Source: Peribolospora baueri
Taxonomy: Eukaryota > Basidiomycota > Peribolosporomycetes > Peribolosporales > Peribolosporaceae
Direction: 5' to 3'
NCBI GenBank assembly: GCA_029717555.1
Contig: JAMDHS010000050.1
Coordinates: 1-64,000, forward strand
Length of the DNA: 64,000 nt
The notes below the pieces were generated by a model. That model worked only from the letters and a program-made list of their open reading frames with translations. It was not told where the DNA came from and searched no databases. A program made the translations under genes and the position numbers. Numbering within the stretch: position 1 is the stretch's first letter; every line of letters starts with the position of its first letter. Positions 1-12,772 of this stretch are shown in pieces.

Positions 1-29
1 TTTTTTTCAATCTGTCTACCCCCCGACAG

Positions 30-801
30 GCCCGGCTCCTTTCCAAGAGACTGCACACCTCCCTCTACCATGTCGTAACCCGCCTCTCCCGATCCCGGAG
101 CCTCCTCTCTGAGTACTCCTTCCTCTTCTCCCCCCCGTCCCTTGCATCCTCGGAAGCCAGCCCCTCACGCCCGTCCAAACGCAAACGTACGGCCACCATC
201 AAACTGGATGCTAACCTCCCACCCGCAACGCGAGCCATCGCGTCGGAGACAAGAGCCTTACTCTCCGCTTTGGACGCTTTGAGACATGAGAAGTCGCTCA
301 CGCTCCCTCTTTTGCCGACAAGCACGGCGGGCTCCGGCCCTACCTCCGCATCAGCGTCAGTAGGCGGCAGCGGTGCTAAGGCCGGGAAAGGGGGAACAGC
401 GAATCAGGGAGGAGGAGAAACTGCTGTGACGGCAACAGCTGGTGCGGAAGGACAAGACAAACCATGGGCACAGGGACGGGAAAGCTACATCAATTGGGAG
501 GTCGAGCGGCTTGTCGGCGCGCTCGGAGCTGATGCAGACCCGGATGGGGCGGGAGACGCGGGTGCGAATGAGGAAGGGGAGCGGAACGGAAGCGGAGAGA
601 GGAAAGAGGCGCTGGCAGAAGTGAAGAAGCGGACGGAGGACCTGAGGGTGAGTTTTGGAGGGATTAGTTAAGAGGGGCTGAGACGTGTGAGTGTGATATC
701 GCGTTTGACTCACACCATTGGCTCCTCTCTTCTCTCCGTTCCACTCGCATATCTCAAAGCACCTGGCGTCCATGCTCAATCCGACGAGACCGGTATCATA
801 A
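30..801 (+). CDS. 3' part of an unidentified protein (upstream exons outside window)
   Basis: An open frame follows a polypyrimidine tract and a CAG acceptor that ends at 29. I read exon 30-647, a GTGAGT donor at 648, and a last exon 760-801 that ends in TAA; the internal acceptor there is the weaker CAAAG. The visible part is about 219 residues. It starts with a basic stretch, has a KRKR cluster (possible nuclear signal), a low-complexity Gly/Ala/Thr linker, and then a more ordered end containing GRESYINWEVERLVGAL and a charged helix EVKKRTEDLR that could form a coiled coil. I do not recognise the family; a subunit of a nuclear complex is possible but unproven. It converges on YAH1, with about 230 bp between the stop codons. 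Confidence 0.5.
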
Positions 802-1032
802 CATCCTACCGATCCTTCCCAGCTCGCGCTCTTCTCAGCTTGCCCACTTGTAATTGTATTGTCTTTGTACTATGGTCCGCGAATGCGACGAACTCCTCGG
901 AGTACCTCTCTGTTCGCTCACTTCTTCGCTCGCTTTTCAGTACAACTTCCGAGGCGTCGGCGTGTCATTTCATAAGATACTAAGCGGGATTCTATGCTCG
1001 AGATTGATTGAACCCAAAGGTCATCATGCAAC

Positions 1033-2423
1033 TCAGTGTTTGCTCTTGTGGCCTATTGGCGAAGGGGGCGAAAAAAGTAAGGCCAGGACAACGACAGAAA
1101 AGGCAAAGGTCAGTCCACGAAGTATTCAAGAGATCGTCGGTCATAGCCTACTCGCACGTAATTGGGTTCGTTTAGAGCTCGGGGCAACTTCTCACTCACC
1201 GTCCACAAACATGTTGCGCGTAGCAGAGGGCAACGTGGCCACCATGCCGTCCATGTCCCGCGAGAGCTTGACTTGGCAGCCTAGTCGAGAACTGGTAGAT
1301 GTTTCAACAGGAAGTCAGCGGCATTGTACACTATATGAGCTGCCAATCACAGTCACTTGCTGGGCGCACTGAGCCTTGCCTATGCTAGCACACCTGGCCC
1401 GCTCTCTAAATCATCGAGGAACGGACAGATCCGACCAGGTGCGGATTCTATAAATCGCTAACTCACGTCTCAGTCAAGCCGAAGGCAAGATCAAGCATGT
1501 CGTTCTCGTCGTCCGACGGCTCCTCGAGCTGGTCGTAAACGTCCGGCTGCAAGATGACGTGGCATGTCGAGCAGGCTATCGAACCCTCGCAAGCGCCTGG
1601 GGAATATGGATGGAACGTAATGGTGCGCAGGTAGCGAGGGGTAGATGAGAAAAGCAGTCTCCATACAAGTGGAAGGAAGAAAAGAGGTAGGTAGGGCACG
1701 AAGCGACGAAGATCGAGTCCTTCCCTCAAGCCGAAACGAGCGACGAGACAGTCTAGCCCACCTTCCAACTCTACATCATACTCGTGCGCAATATCGAGGA
1801 TATTGTCGCCTTCGTTCGCCTCAACCGTCTTGATGTCGTTACCCTTAGAGTCTCGGAAGGTGATCTTGACCCTGTGAAAGTTTGGTTGAAGACACCGAAG
1901 ATGCAGTGGTCAAGGGTCGAGTAGATGGTGATTAGAAAAAGAAGCTGACTCGGCTTGAGCCCCAAAATAAAACCAGACGAGCACGGAGAGAAACGTGCGA
2001 CATGGCTCATGCTCATACAGTCGAGAAAGGAAGTCAAAAGCGCTCTCCTTCACATGGAATCTAATTAAAGAGCACTCACCCAGTCCCAGGCTCCGGCCTT
2101 TCAATTCCTCCATGCCTCGCAACAGCCGAGGCGCTGAACAGTCTTCCCCCATCCATTCGTACTACCTCATTCCTGCCAGCTCCTTCTCGAAGACCTCTTA
2201 CCAGGTTCCGTGGCTGAGAACAAATCAGTGACGACCTTGGACGGTGCGTTGGAAGGGAAGAGGATCGCGCTGAAGGAATCGAGCTTGCGAGCCGGCGAGA
2301 AAATATGAGAAGGAAGGAGGTTGGTTGATGATGGGCGCTCGCTGCTGGGGAGGTGCGAGACAACCCTGAAGACGAAGAAGAGGAGGCAGCCCTCGCCACG
2401 GCACTGAGGGGACGTCTGAGCAT
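1033..2423 (-). CDS. YAH1: Mitochondrial [2Fe-2S] ferredoxin (adrenodoxin type)
   Basis: Five exons are read: 2080-2423, 1762-1871, 1467-1596, 1200-1291 and 1033-1052, giving 231 aa. The product is an adrenodoxin-type ferredoxin, which in fungi passes electrons from its reductase to mitochondrial Fe-S cluster assembly and heme A synthesis. The first 110 or so residues are Ser/Arg-rich and low in acidic residues, as expected for a matrix targeting sequence followed by a linker. The core runs from [12 protein letters not shown] to the end. Three cluster cysteines lie in [11 protein letters not shown] and the fourth in RLGCQV. The C-terminal [12 protein letters not shown] signature is also typical of the family. 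The last exon adds only HKSKH and the stop. The long N-terminal exon could hide one more short intron near 2190-2240. Confidence 0.9.
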
Positions 2424-2753
2424 TGTGGCGTTTAGGCTGAGGACAAAGGAAACTGGAAATGACGATGACGATGAGAGTTATCCGATGTAGATCAACCTTG
2501 AGAAGACGGATGGAATAATTGAATGACTGCGGCATGGAGATCGGCCACTCCCACCATGGCTCCATCCCGTGAACAGGTGCTCGATTGACGATGTGCAGGA
2601 CGCATCACGACGTCCCCTTCGGACGGTGAATGGGAAAGATCCATAAAAGTACATCTGAATCAAGAAAACTGAATCAAGAAAACCAGCACGAGACAAGCCT
2701 CCGCTCCGTTCTGGTCCTCTTTTCGATACGCCAACAGGCACGTCTTTCCAAGA
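2424..2753. other. Spacer between YAH1 and BUR1
   Basis: This 330-bp stretch holds the YAH1 upstream region and the BUR1 3' flank. I see no gene or RNA in it. Confidence 0.5.
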
Positions 2754-5204
2754 TCATCGATCCCGACCATCACTTGGATCCACCGGACGCCTCCGATAAT
2801 TCCCGCCTTCGCCGCGACTCTCGCCTCTCGCTCGATCCTCGTCGTCTCGATATCCCCCTCCGCCAACGCCGCCCCCATCATATCTATCTGCAGCCGCCCG
2901 ACCTCTGCGTGGAGGCGGAAGCCCCCGCATTCCCGGGCTTGGAGGTCGGGGAGGTAGGGTTGCCGGTAAAGGCGGTAATGACGGTGGTGGGACAGGGGGC
3001 GGCGGTGGGTTTTTATTGGGCATGCCACCCGCTCCTCCACCTCCTCCACCGCGACCGGATATGGACGCCAAGTATGGGTTCACGGCAGGCTGTGGAGGGA
3101 AGGAGCCGTTCATGTGCATCATGTTCGGTGGCGGCCGCCCTCCGCCTCCTCGACCACCCGGTGGAGGTGGAGGTAGTCCAGAGAGGGGCATCGGAGGAGA
3201 CTGGTAGGGGTTATGCTGGCGGTAGGGTGGAGGCATTGGTGGTCCGCCCGGTGGAGGGCCAGCACCAGGACGGGGAGGCCCGAAGGGGAAAGGATGCCCT
3301 ACGCCGCCGCCACCACCACCACCAGGCGGACCATGTCCAACAATAGGCATTGGCATCGGAGCCTGTGGAAGACCATTTGGCAGCATGGGCCGAGCGGGCA
3401 GATGGGATGGGCCGGGGGGATAGGCGCTCATCGGACCTGGTGGGACTGCGGGAAGATGAGCCATCGGCGCCGGTCCATAGGCTCCTGGCACGGGAGCGGG
3501 AGGCGGCAGACGTGCTCTTGAATCTGCTTTCGGGCGATCCAGCTCTTTCGATGGCTCGTATATCGGCAGACTACCGTGAGAACAACAGAAGATAAAAGCA
3601 AGGGAAAAATCAGATGAGGGAGTGGTAGCAGGTGAATGAGAAAAAATAGTAGCACTTACGTCGTCGGGTCTGCTGGTAAGGGGTCCTCCCAAAGCCACTC
3701 GTGGTCAAGCGCTTCGCGAGCAGTGATTCGCTTGTCCGGATTGAGGGTGAGAAGCTTATCTATCAAATCGCATGCCTGTGTCCCTCGTCTGAACAAGCAG
3801 TGTTGTTCACCAGATCAGTCCCAGTGGCTTGACATTGACGCCATAAGCCATATGACGCAAGAGAGACGCACCCGTCAAATTTCTCCCTAATCCGCCGAGG
3901 CCTTGGGACAAAATAGGGGATGCCCTGCTGTGAGTTAATGCCGGGAAGGGTAAAAAATTTAGGCCAATCCTTGACGTCCGGCGTGCCACAAAGATCCCAG
4001 ATCAGCTCAAGTTGCCGAGTATCCGATTCGCCTTGGAGGATGGGCTGTCGCTCAAACATCTCTCCCAGTATGCACCTAGGAGTGTAAGGGGCGGCAAGAG
4101 AGCTGAGTTGAGCTAGTTATTTGCACGCATGGACGCATAGATCCAGTGGCGTTTCCTCACCCAATTCCCCACATGTCGATCGCAGGTCCGTAATCTCTCT
4201 GGCTCATGAGCACCTCCGGCGGCCGATACCATCGAGTGACAACCATCGCTGTGTACTGCCGGCTCGGCCCCGCCCAGCCATCCGAAGTGGACTGAGAAGA
4301 GCTGTACGCCGCCATATTTTCTGGATCATGGAAGCTTCGGGCAAGACCAAAATCCGCGATCTTGAGGGTGCCGTCGTTGGAAATCAGCAGATTGGCAGCT
4401 TTCATGTCGCGATGGAGGATTCGGTGCTGACAACGGCCATCCGTACCGCAATGTCACGGTAAGCAGACAGGAGACAAGACGTTGCTTCCACTCCGTTTTG
4501 ATGCACTCACAGAGTGAAGGTAGAAAGTTCCCTCCAGTAGCTGCTTCATGTACAACTTAATCTGGCTGACGGTGAAGCTCGCGGCCGGGTTCCTCAACAG
4601 TCCGGCCAAGTCGTGGTCCATGTATGGAAAGACCATGAAGATGCTCCCTCGAGTACGGATGGAGGGATTGCCTGGGCGGAAGGCCATGTCATAAATGGGG
4701 ACAATGGAAGGGTGTCGAAGGGCCTTGACGAAGCGAATCTCGCGCAGAGAAGTGAGGGGGAACTGGCGGTGCGATATTGGGTTGCCGACGTGGATAATCA
4801 AATAAGCAGCAAGCTTATGAAGAGGAGAGAAAACAGTGATCTCACCCCGTCTTTCTCGTTGTGCATGATGAACTCCTTTAATGCTACATGATCTCCAGTC
4901 GCCTTATGCTTGCCTTTGTAGACCTTGCTGCTCGTCCAGTAGACAGAACCGACATCAGCTTGGCATGCTCAAAAGCGCAAGCAAAAATGACACCATTGAG
5001 CTGATACATTGTCACTCACCCAAATGTACCGCTCCCTAGCATCTGGTTGAGCTCATACTCATCAATGCTAGAACAACCAACAAACTTCTTGTCCCTCAAA
5101 CGCACCCGCTCCGCCCGCACCGCACTTCGCTTCCTTTTCCGCCCCAGCACGGAATCTTTCACCGTTCCGTTTCCCTCCTTCACGGCACCGTTCACGGCAA
5201 CCAT
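2754..5204 (-). CDS. BUR1: Cyclin-dependent kinase, Bur1/Cdk9 type
   Basis: Seven exons (5020-5204, 4846-4927, 4511-4762, 4161-4426, 3872-4075, 3660-3788, 2754-3570) give 644 aa. Family members phosphorylate the RNA polymerase II C-terminal domain and Spt5 to promote elongation. The kinase begins at [18 protein letters not shown] (P-loop), then VALKEF (catalytic Lys). The cyclin-binding helix is [10 protein letters not shown], equivalent to PITALRE. A hinge [14 protein letters not shown] is very typical of Bur1/Cdk9. [10 protein letters not shown] (catalytic loop), DFGLARSF and [11 protein letters not shown] (T-loop and P+1) are intact. The last 270 residues are Pro/Gly-rich and disordered, with basic patches, as in other basidiomycete Bur1 proteins. 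The start ATG lies 300 bp from the CFT1 start on the other strand. Confidence 0.93.
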
Positions 5205-5504
5205 TAGGCTGAGGGGAGGAGAAGGAGTGCCGGGGAAGAGAACGTCGGCGACGATGGCAAAATTGGAAGGAGATGGTGGTTGTCGGAACGGTACCAAGGC
5301 CCACCGAGAGCAATTGTGTGGCAGGTTCCTTCACGTGACCGCTGCGGCCAACGGCCTCCGCGAAGCTCGTCGCGGACCACCTAACGATTGTTTCTTTCCA
5401 TCGGGTGCCAGTGCGGCTCACGTTGGAGAGCTGAGGAAGCCGTCGTAGTGCAAAAACTCGCAAGCGGACCACCAGGCAGCTCAGCGGCCTTACCTGATTC
5501 GGCC
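5205..5504. promoter_or_regulatory. Shared BUR1/CFT1 divergent promoter
   Basis: This 300-bp spacer lies between two start codons that point apart, so it must hold both core promoters. No clear TATA box is visible. Its two genes act in successive steps of mRNA synthesis (elongation kinase and 3'-end processing factor). Confidence 0.5.
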
Positions 5505-8500
5505 ATGACGAATGCGGTTCATCACCAGATCTTACCTCCGCCCGGAGTCGACTTTGCGGTCGCTCTCACCCTGACTCCTTCCTGCCTCCCTACGTCCCCA
5601 CGCCATATCCGATATGCGCACACATCGCAAGACGACGCTGCTTCGCCTGCGAGTCGAGCACGGAGACGGATACGTACGGTGGCAAATGTGGTCGCTGCGG
5701 GGGCGACCATGCTGAGGGTTTTCGAGGTGCGAGAGTCTTGCGAAGATGCGGACTCTCCTGCGAAATTACACCTCATACGAGAACACCGCTTGCACGGCAT
5801 TGTCACCGGGCTAGAGCGCGTACAGACGGTGGCAACGGCAGAGGATGGCTTGGACAGGCTCGTGATTGGATTTCGCGATGCGAAGGTGAGTGAGATGTAT
5901 GCGCCCGAGGCGGCTATAGAAGGGCTGTTCAATCTCGTCCGGTTGGAATATTTCTTGCTTACGCATCTCTTCGTCCCCTCTAGATTGCTCTTCTTGAATG
6001 GGATCCAGCGACTGACAACTTGTCCGCCGTCTCAATCCACACTTACGAGCGTGCACCTCAATTGGTGGGTTCCAATGAGATTCGCCAAAGCGCTGAAGGC
6101 TGGAGGCGCTTATATGACTTGTCTCTACCTTAACCAGGCGTTCGGTCTTCCATCCTCCTTCCGCCCTCAACTTGCCGTTGACCCGTCTTCCCGATGCGCC
6201 TCGCTACTGCTGCCGTTTGATTCCCTCGCCCTACTGCCTTTTTATCAAGGAGACCCTTTCGACATGCTGGACGAGGACGTGGGCATGGACGCCGAGGAAT
6301 TGGAGATGGCCCGGACCATGCCTTACACACCGAGTTTTGTTCTGGAGCTCAGGGGCGTCACGGAAGCGATCAAGAATGTGAAAATGGTGGCGTGGTTGGA
6401 AGGGTTTTTGAGGCCCACTATTGCTGTTTTGAGCGAACCGCAAGGGACTTGGACAGGGTAGGTAACCTCTCCCACTTTCAGCACTGCGGATGTAGCATCT
6501 AACGCCTTTTATCCTAACTTATCTTTCAAAAGCCGACTGTCACAGAAGCGAGATACGCACGCCTTGCACATCATCACCCTCGACCTGACCCTTACAACGC
6601 CCCACGCGCTTATCTCGGCCATCGATCAGTTACCGTACGACATCCTCACTATTGTTCCTTGCCCAGCTACGCCCGGTGGCCTGCTTCTGATGACACCCTC
6701 AGCTATTTTCCACGCGGACCAAAGTGGAAAATTGATTGGGGTTTTCGTCAATGACTGGGCCCAGGCTACGACGGGACGGCCGCTCATGGCGCCGTTTGGT
6801 ACTCCACTGCAACAAAAGGGGATACACTCGGCAAGCGGTAAAGACGCTGGTGCCAGAGGTTGGGACTTAGACCTCGAGAATGCCAAGCTCGCATTTGTGG
6901 CAAATTCTACCGCCATGCTGTTCCTCGCAGATGGAGACGTTTTCCGAGTCCGGCTCCTTCTCGATGGCAGGTCTGTCTCCGGCTTTGCCATTGAACGTCT
7001 CGAAGGCGAGCGCATACCTCGTGTGCTGGCCAGCACAGCTTGTTCAGTGCGTCCGGTGCCCAAGGTGGACGGCCATCAGTACGTATTTGCGGGAAGCCGC
7101 GTCGGTGATTCTTCGCTGGCGCGAGTGCAAGCAGGGAAAGTGGTCGCGGACCCTGCCATGGCCACCCTTGCCGCTCACCCTGCCGAAAAGGACGAGATGG
7201 ACCTCGACTTCGAAGATTTGTACGGCGACTCCGGCGAGCAAGTCTCTTCTGCCACGCTCTCTGCCGCCGCTGCAGGTGACAGTGCCGGCACATTGACTTT
7301 GCAATACTGCGACACGTTGCCGTCATCTGGTTCTATTTTGGATATGGTCCCTGGACTCCCTATTCATGAAGGCGATTCCCAGACGCCACAAATTGTTGCG
7401 GCAACCGGCGTCGGCTTGGAGGGTGGCGTCACTGTGTTCGAGGTGGGTCACCCGCGGCCTGTCCTTGACTCTTACCTTACCGTCACGCTGCTAACCTCAT
7501 TTTTTATCCGGGGTGGTTAAACAGCAAAAGATCGTGCCCCGAAAACGCCGGAAATTTGACGTTGGAGCCGCGTCTGATGTGTGGTCGATGAGCTTACTAG
7601 CGCAAAACAATGAAGGCCGGATGGACAGTGTGTTGCTTACCAGTGACGATGAGGGCTCAAAGGTAGGTGATTCGAGACCGGTCCCTTGTGTGTTTGAAAA
7701 TGCTTGAGCCGACGCCCTCGTTTTCTACCAGCTTCACCACATCGATGCCAATGGCCAACTCGTGTTCCATGGGTCTCTCCCCGGCCCGACTGTGGCTGCC
7801 GGGCCGATGTTCTCCTCTCGTCTATTCGCTCGTGTGACACCGAATGGTATCGAGCTGATGAGCTCGGACGGCTCGCACCGAAGACCACAATCAGACCTTG
7901 CGGAGAGTATAGCCGATGGAGGACTACGCGTCCGCTCTGCCAGTATAGCAGATCCATTTGTTGCAGTGCTGTTCGAGGATGGCAATATATGCGTCTTCAA
8001 ACCCGGTCACGACGTCGACGTTCAGGAGGGCGAACTGGAGGAGATGGATTTACCCGAGGATATGGAGGTGAGGGGTTACACTTCCGTGCTCAATTCGGCG
8101 CCGTGTTGTCCTGAATAATGATCCTTCTTGTGTCTTGACAGGGCGCACGCTTCTCCAGCATTCACATCTTCTCGGATCCCAACGCTTTGCTCGCTCAACT
8201 GAGCAGCTCAGCCGCAAAAGATCTTAACGTTGTTGAATCACAGGTCAGGCCGCGGCACTGGCTTTGCCTTGTCCGGGATGACGGCCGATTCGAGGTGAGC
8301 GTGTTAAAGATGCTATTGTGACTACTACCCGGACTGTGCGGGTTACTGATCAAGTCTTTTCGTCCCGTTCTAGATTCGTGACCTGTCGAACTTCAAGCAA
8401 GTGTTCATTAATCCGTCTTTAGGCGCCACGCCAATGCTTCTCCCCAACGTTGGGGGTGCCGACTCGTCATCAGATGCAAAGGAGGCTGTTCTGGAGGTCC

Positions 8501-10764
8501 AAGACATGGTCTTAACATCAATAGGAGATTGTGATCCAATCCCTCATCTGGTAGTAAGTGCAACTGCCGAGATCTCATGTCTGTCCTCCATGAGCTTACC
8601 CGAGGATTTTCGGCTATAGGTGCTTTGCTCGAATGGTCAGATAGTTGCGTACGAAGCCATATCGGCGCCATCCGATCTTCCTTCCGGCAGTGACCAACTG
8701 AAGGTCGCCTTTGTCAAAGTCTTCGGATACCACCTGGAACGTCCCGATCCTGAACAGTACTCAGCGCCAAATGGGGAACCTAGTGAAGGAAGCCATCTTT
8801 CATTCCCTAGCCAACTTTTCACTTTCCACGACATTGCAGGCCATGACGGTGTCTACGTGACTGGCGAGGACGCCGCCTGGTTGATGCGGTCCAGGCTTGG
8901 CGCTCTTCAAATTTTCAAAGATTGGAGGACAAGAGTAAAATCGTTTGCCCCATCGACGTTATCTGACTTAGACGCACAGTTTGTGTCCATCGATGCCCAG
9001 GTGAGCGAAGCTATCGGTGCTTTGAAGTTCAACAGATGGCACTGATAAAACCCATGTATGTCTTTCTGTCTCTATGAGGGATGTAATACCTCTGTCTTCC
9101 CACCGGAGCTCCACCTTCATCAGACGGTTCCATACCACAAGACGCGGTTAGGTCGCACGTACACAGCAGTAGCGGTGCACCCTAAGACTCGTTTAATGGC
9201 GGCGGTTTCGGTGTTTGACGCCCCTTTCGTCTTGTTTGATGAGGAAGGACTCCCCGTCCGCGATCCTAGTAGTGAGTATAGCTTTTCGTTCACGACCATG
9301 GTAGACGCTTGGATCTTCAGATGCCGGGGACAAATGTCCTCTCGTATCCAAGTCTGGCATGACGTCTGACGCAGGGTTGGTGCATTTGTAGTTGAGCCAG
9401 TGCTTCCCAAGAATTCTCGCTCGGCGCTTGAGCTGCTCCATCCCGTCACATTGGAGACCTTGGATGGGTACGAGTTCGCATACAACGAGCAAGTCATGTC
9501 CCTTAAGCTCGTCGAGCTGGAGACGAAGAGCACGCCCACCGGCAGGAAAGAATTCTTGGTGGTTGGCACGACAATCGCAAACGGCGAGGATCGACCGGCG
9601 CGTGGGGCAGTCTACATTTTCGATATAGCCGAAACGGTCGGGATGCCTGACGAACCGCAAGAATGGAGGTACAAGCTGAAGCTCCTTTGTCGGGATGCAG
9701 CCAAAGGTCCTGTGACGGCTTTAGGTGACATCAACGGATATCTGGTGTCTTCTGTGGGTCAAAAGGTATGAGTCCGTCGTTGCATTGGGTGGACCGTTAG
9801 TAAACAGCGTTGGCTGATTGTTTGAGGGCTTGGCCATATGCAGATCTTCATACGGGGTTTCGAACAGGACGAGTGGCTTGTCGGAGTAGCATTCATGGAT
9901 GTGCAGATCTTCGTCACGTCTATTCGTCGACTCAAGAACTTCTTGCTCCTTGCGGATGCCAAGAAAAGCATCCTATTTGTGGGCTTTCAGGTGAGACGAT
10001 ACATGCTCAGGAGAGTTTGCCTTTTTGCCGACAGGTCTAAGCCCTTCTTGCGTCGTACATTTGTTTTCTCTCCTTCTCAGGAGGATCCGTTTAAATGCGT
10101 CGTGTTGGGGAAAGACTACGTGGACATCGCCACAAACACGGCGGATTTCCTCATCAATGGCTCTTCCGTCGCGTTTGTCACTACGGACACGGATCATGTC
10201 ATTCGGATTCTCGAGTACAACCCCTTCAACCCAACGTCTCAAGGCGGACACAAGCTCCTTCTGCGGACCGAGTTTCAAGGCGGTGGAGAGGTTGTCGTCT
10301 CAATGACCACGAGCGGAAGGACGGAGGCCGATGATCCGACGACCAGTCTGAAGAGTCAAGTGCTCCTCGGACTGAGCAATGGCTCCATCGAGGCTGTCGT
10401 ACCTCTGTCGGACGATTCTTATCGAAAGCTGCAGCTGATCCAGGGCCAGCTAGTGAGAAACGTACAGCACACCGCCGGTCTCAACCCCCGCGCTTTCCGG
10501 TGAGTCGACAACTCGTAAAATGGAGCGTCAATTTGACGGCTTTAAGCTGATGGCTTTTTTTCTTGGTTTCGCGCTGGGTGTCCATTGTGCAGCGCTGTCT
10601 ATAATCCTTTCGTCTCGCGACCTCTCACGAAGGGCCTGCTCGATGGGACCCTGCTCTCATCGTTCGAGCTCTTGCCGTACCCACGCAGCACAGAGATCGT
10701 TCGTCAAGTCGGCTTGACGAGTAGCATACTTGCGTTGTTCCGTCAGGATTTTCGTCCCCAATGA
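5505..10764 (+). CDS. CFT1: Cleavage and polyadenylation specificity factor, CPSF160 subunit
   Basis: Fourteen exons are read: 5505-5885, 5984-6064, 6138-6457, 6533-7442, 7525-7662, 7732-8067, 8142-8294, 8374-8553, 8620-9000, 9079-9271, 9392-9765, 9844-9990, 10081-10499 and 10593-10764. They sum to 1394 aa, the usual size. The protein is the large WD-propeller scaffold of the 3'-end processing complex and helps recognise the poly(A) signal. Diagnostic segments are REHRLHGIVTGLERV, DAKIALLEWDPATDNL, SIHTYERAP, VDPSSRCASLLLP, QEDPFKCVVLGKDY and DGYEFAYNEQVMSLKLVE. The C-terminal end is LLSSFELLPYPRSTEIVRQ, the conserved CPSF-A tail. The donor at 9272 and acceptor at 9391 were chosen because only they keep the frame. 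Intron 2 (6065-6137) has a CTTAAC branch site just before its CAG. Confidence 0.94.
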
Positions 10765-11335
10765 ACGGCTTTGTTTGTCTACGATTGTCTTTCCCATGGT
10801 GAAATTGAGCAGCATCGCTTAACAGCGTCCAAGTTTCAAGACAGGTGCGGAGCTTCGAGGAACCGTCCAGCCTTCGGAGAATTTGCGCAGGAGAAGGTTC
10901 TAGTTTGTTGGGATTGTGATGACCTGCAAGCCTGGGGGTTTTCGTCGAAAGCTTTGTGAGACGCGTCTGAGAGGAGTTCTACAACTGACCAGCTCGGTGT
11001 GCTGCCACATAGACGGGTGCATGAGCGCTGGATTCGTGCGATGCTGTTGCCTTCGGGTCATGTGGAGCCGGCCGCTCGACTTCCGCGAGGGCGTGCTCAC
11101 GCGACACCCTTATGAACGAAGGTCGACGGCCGGCTTCGTGTTTCTTCCTCCTTCGTCTCCAGTCTCCATTTCGCTCGGCTTCTCGCTTCCTCTCTTCCAG
11201 ACTCTACCTGACTTCGTACTTTTCTGACCTCACGCTCTTTGCGCTACCATCTCCACAGCAGTCTCTTTGCTTCACCACCTTACACCTTTTTTCAGCTGAA
11301 GCCCAACATCTTGTTGCGTTGACATTCGTTTAAAG
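10765..11335. other. CFT1 3' flank and upstream region of the GH3 locus
   Basis: 571 bp without a supportable gene. From 11146 on it becomes rich in CT runs, as in many fungal promoters that lack TATA. No RNA gene was seen. Confidence 0.4.
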
Positions 11336-11826
11336 ATGCCACAACAGGCGGACAAGTCCGCGGCGTTTAGCCTTCTTATTGCCCTCTGGCTTGCAACACT
11401 AGCTTGCGCAAGCGGAGGGGGACGCCTGAGCTGGACAGACGCGAGGGCCCAAGCAAGAGCGCTTGTTGCGTGGGTGTCCGATCTGCTCAATCAGGCTCCA
11501 AGGCTATTCCTCATTTTTCCTCTTTGTTCTTTTCTCCTTTATTTTTAGCAACATGACACTCTCCGAGAAGATTGGTCTCACCACAGGGCAGGGCATTTTT
11601 TCAGGCCCTATGAGCGTCCAGCTCAAGCCTTCCGCTCTTACCATGCCTTGGCTGACACTGCCGCATACTGTCGTCCGGAAAATGGACCGGTCGTAGTGCA
11701 CGGGCAACCTTCACCCCGTCTCTCGTCTTGGAATCCCTGCCCTTTGTTTCCAGGACGGCCCTGCTGGCGTGCGCGGCGTCGGCAATGCCAGCGCTTTTCC
11801 TGTAAGGTTGAATGCCGCTATGATGT

Positions 11827-11904
11827 GAGTAACTCAAGGGGCGCTTGAGTAAGGGCATGGCACGGTTAATCCAAGGGACATGCACGCATGCGTGCTGGTT
11901 GGGC
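11827..11904. repeat. Hairpin-rich filler at the left end of inverted block 1
   Basis: About 78 bp that fit neither the + strand exon on the left nor the - strand exon on the right. It contains a stem-loop (ACTCAAG at 11832-11838 pairing with CTTGAGT at 11844-11850) and a perfect 14-bp palindrome GCACGCATGCGTGC at 11882-11895. It could be DNA added or duplicated when the break was rejoined. Confidence 0.5.
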
Positions 11905-12772
11905 ATGAGCACATGGCCTGTCGCAGGTCAAGAAAGTCGATCAGTCGAGTAGGGCTTCTTACTTGATATCGCCCAGCTACTGACCATAGCAACATCCGCC
12001 TAAATGCGGTGGGGAAGGAAGGGGCAAATCAGGTTCAACGCATCCAGCTTCAAAACCATCCAAGTAGAAGACTCACATCGACGGATCGGGCGAAAGGCCA
12101 AAGGTATACCTCGTGGAGGGTGCGGTCGTCAATCTGAGAGGACTCCTCATAACGCGAATGCTCTTGCTCATTGCCTACAAACTGCATACAAACATAAAAA
12201 AACGCGAGTACAAGCTACTCAGGCAATGACACTACGCAGAGGGAGCAAAGAAAGTCGCCATACATGCTTCGCAGTTGCGATCTGGAAAGATAAGAGAGCT
12301 AGCCAAAGTGAAAAGTCTCGGGCCAACGACACACGCGAGTAACCTACGCAGCCAGTAGACTGGATACCCACAATGGTCTCGTACGCCGCTTCGCCGCTCA
12401 AAAAAGGGTCTGCAGACGAGTGCAGGTGCTTCTTAAGAGATTTACCCTGCCCAATCCACTATGGTGCTGAATATGGCCACGTACCGGCACCAAAACCCTC
12501 CCAAGCTCGGCCACATTCGGGTGTGCGCATCTAGATAAACCTCGTTCCGATGTCAGGCGCATTGATTCCAAATAAAAAATCAGTTTTCACGAGTCAATCT
12601 TACAATGTTCATATCAGGGCCAAGATGAACATTGACACTGCACCATGTCAAAGCGATCAAGTAAGAAGACAATGTGACAGCGGCGTCCGTCGCCCTTGAA
12701 AGACCTACCCTTTGCCCTTAAACTCCTCGCCTAGAGCTTCTCCTCGCTTGCGCATCAGGTCGCGGTCCCACA
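11905..12772 (-). other. Inverted block 1 of the GH3 pseudogene
   Basis: Read on the - strand from 12773 downwards, this block gives MWDRDLMRKRGEALGEEFKG, then VNVHLGPDMNI, RAWEGFGA, DPFLSGEAAYETIVGIQSTG, a six-codon exon [45 protein letters not shown] and MCS. These are successive conserved parts of a GH3 domain, separated by introns with good GT and AG ends on this strand. The block starts where the + strand copy stops (NAAM at about 11825) and ends where it resumes (YNKANYT at 12772). I found no frame break inside it. No matching inverted repeats flank it; the right junction shares only the three bases CAT. Confidence 0.85.
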
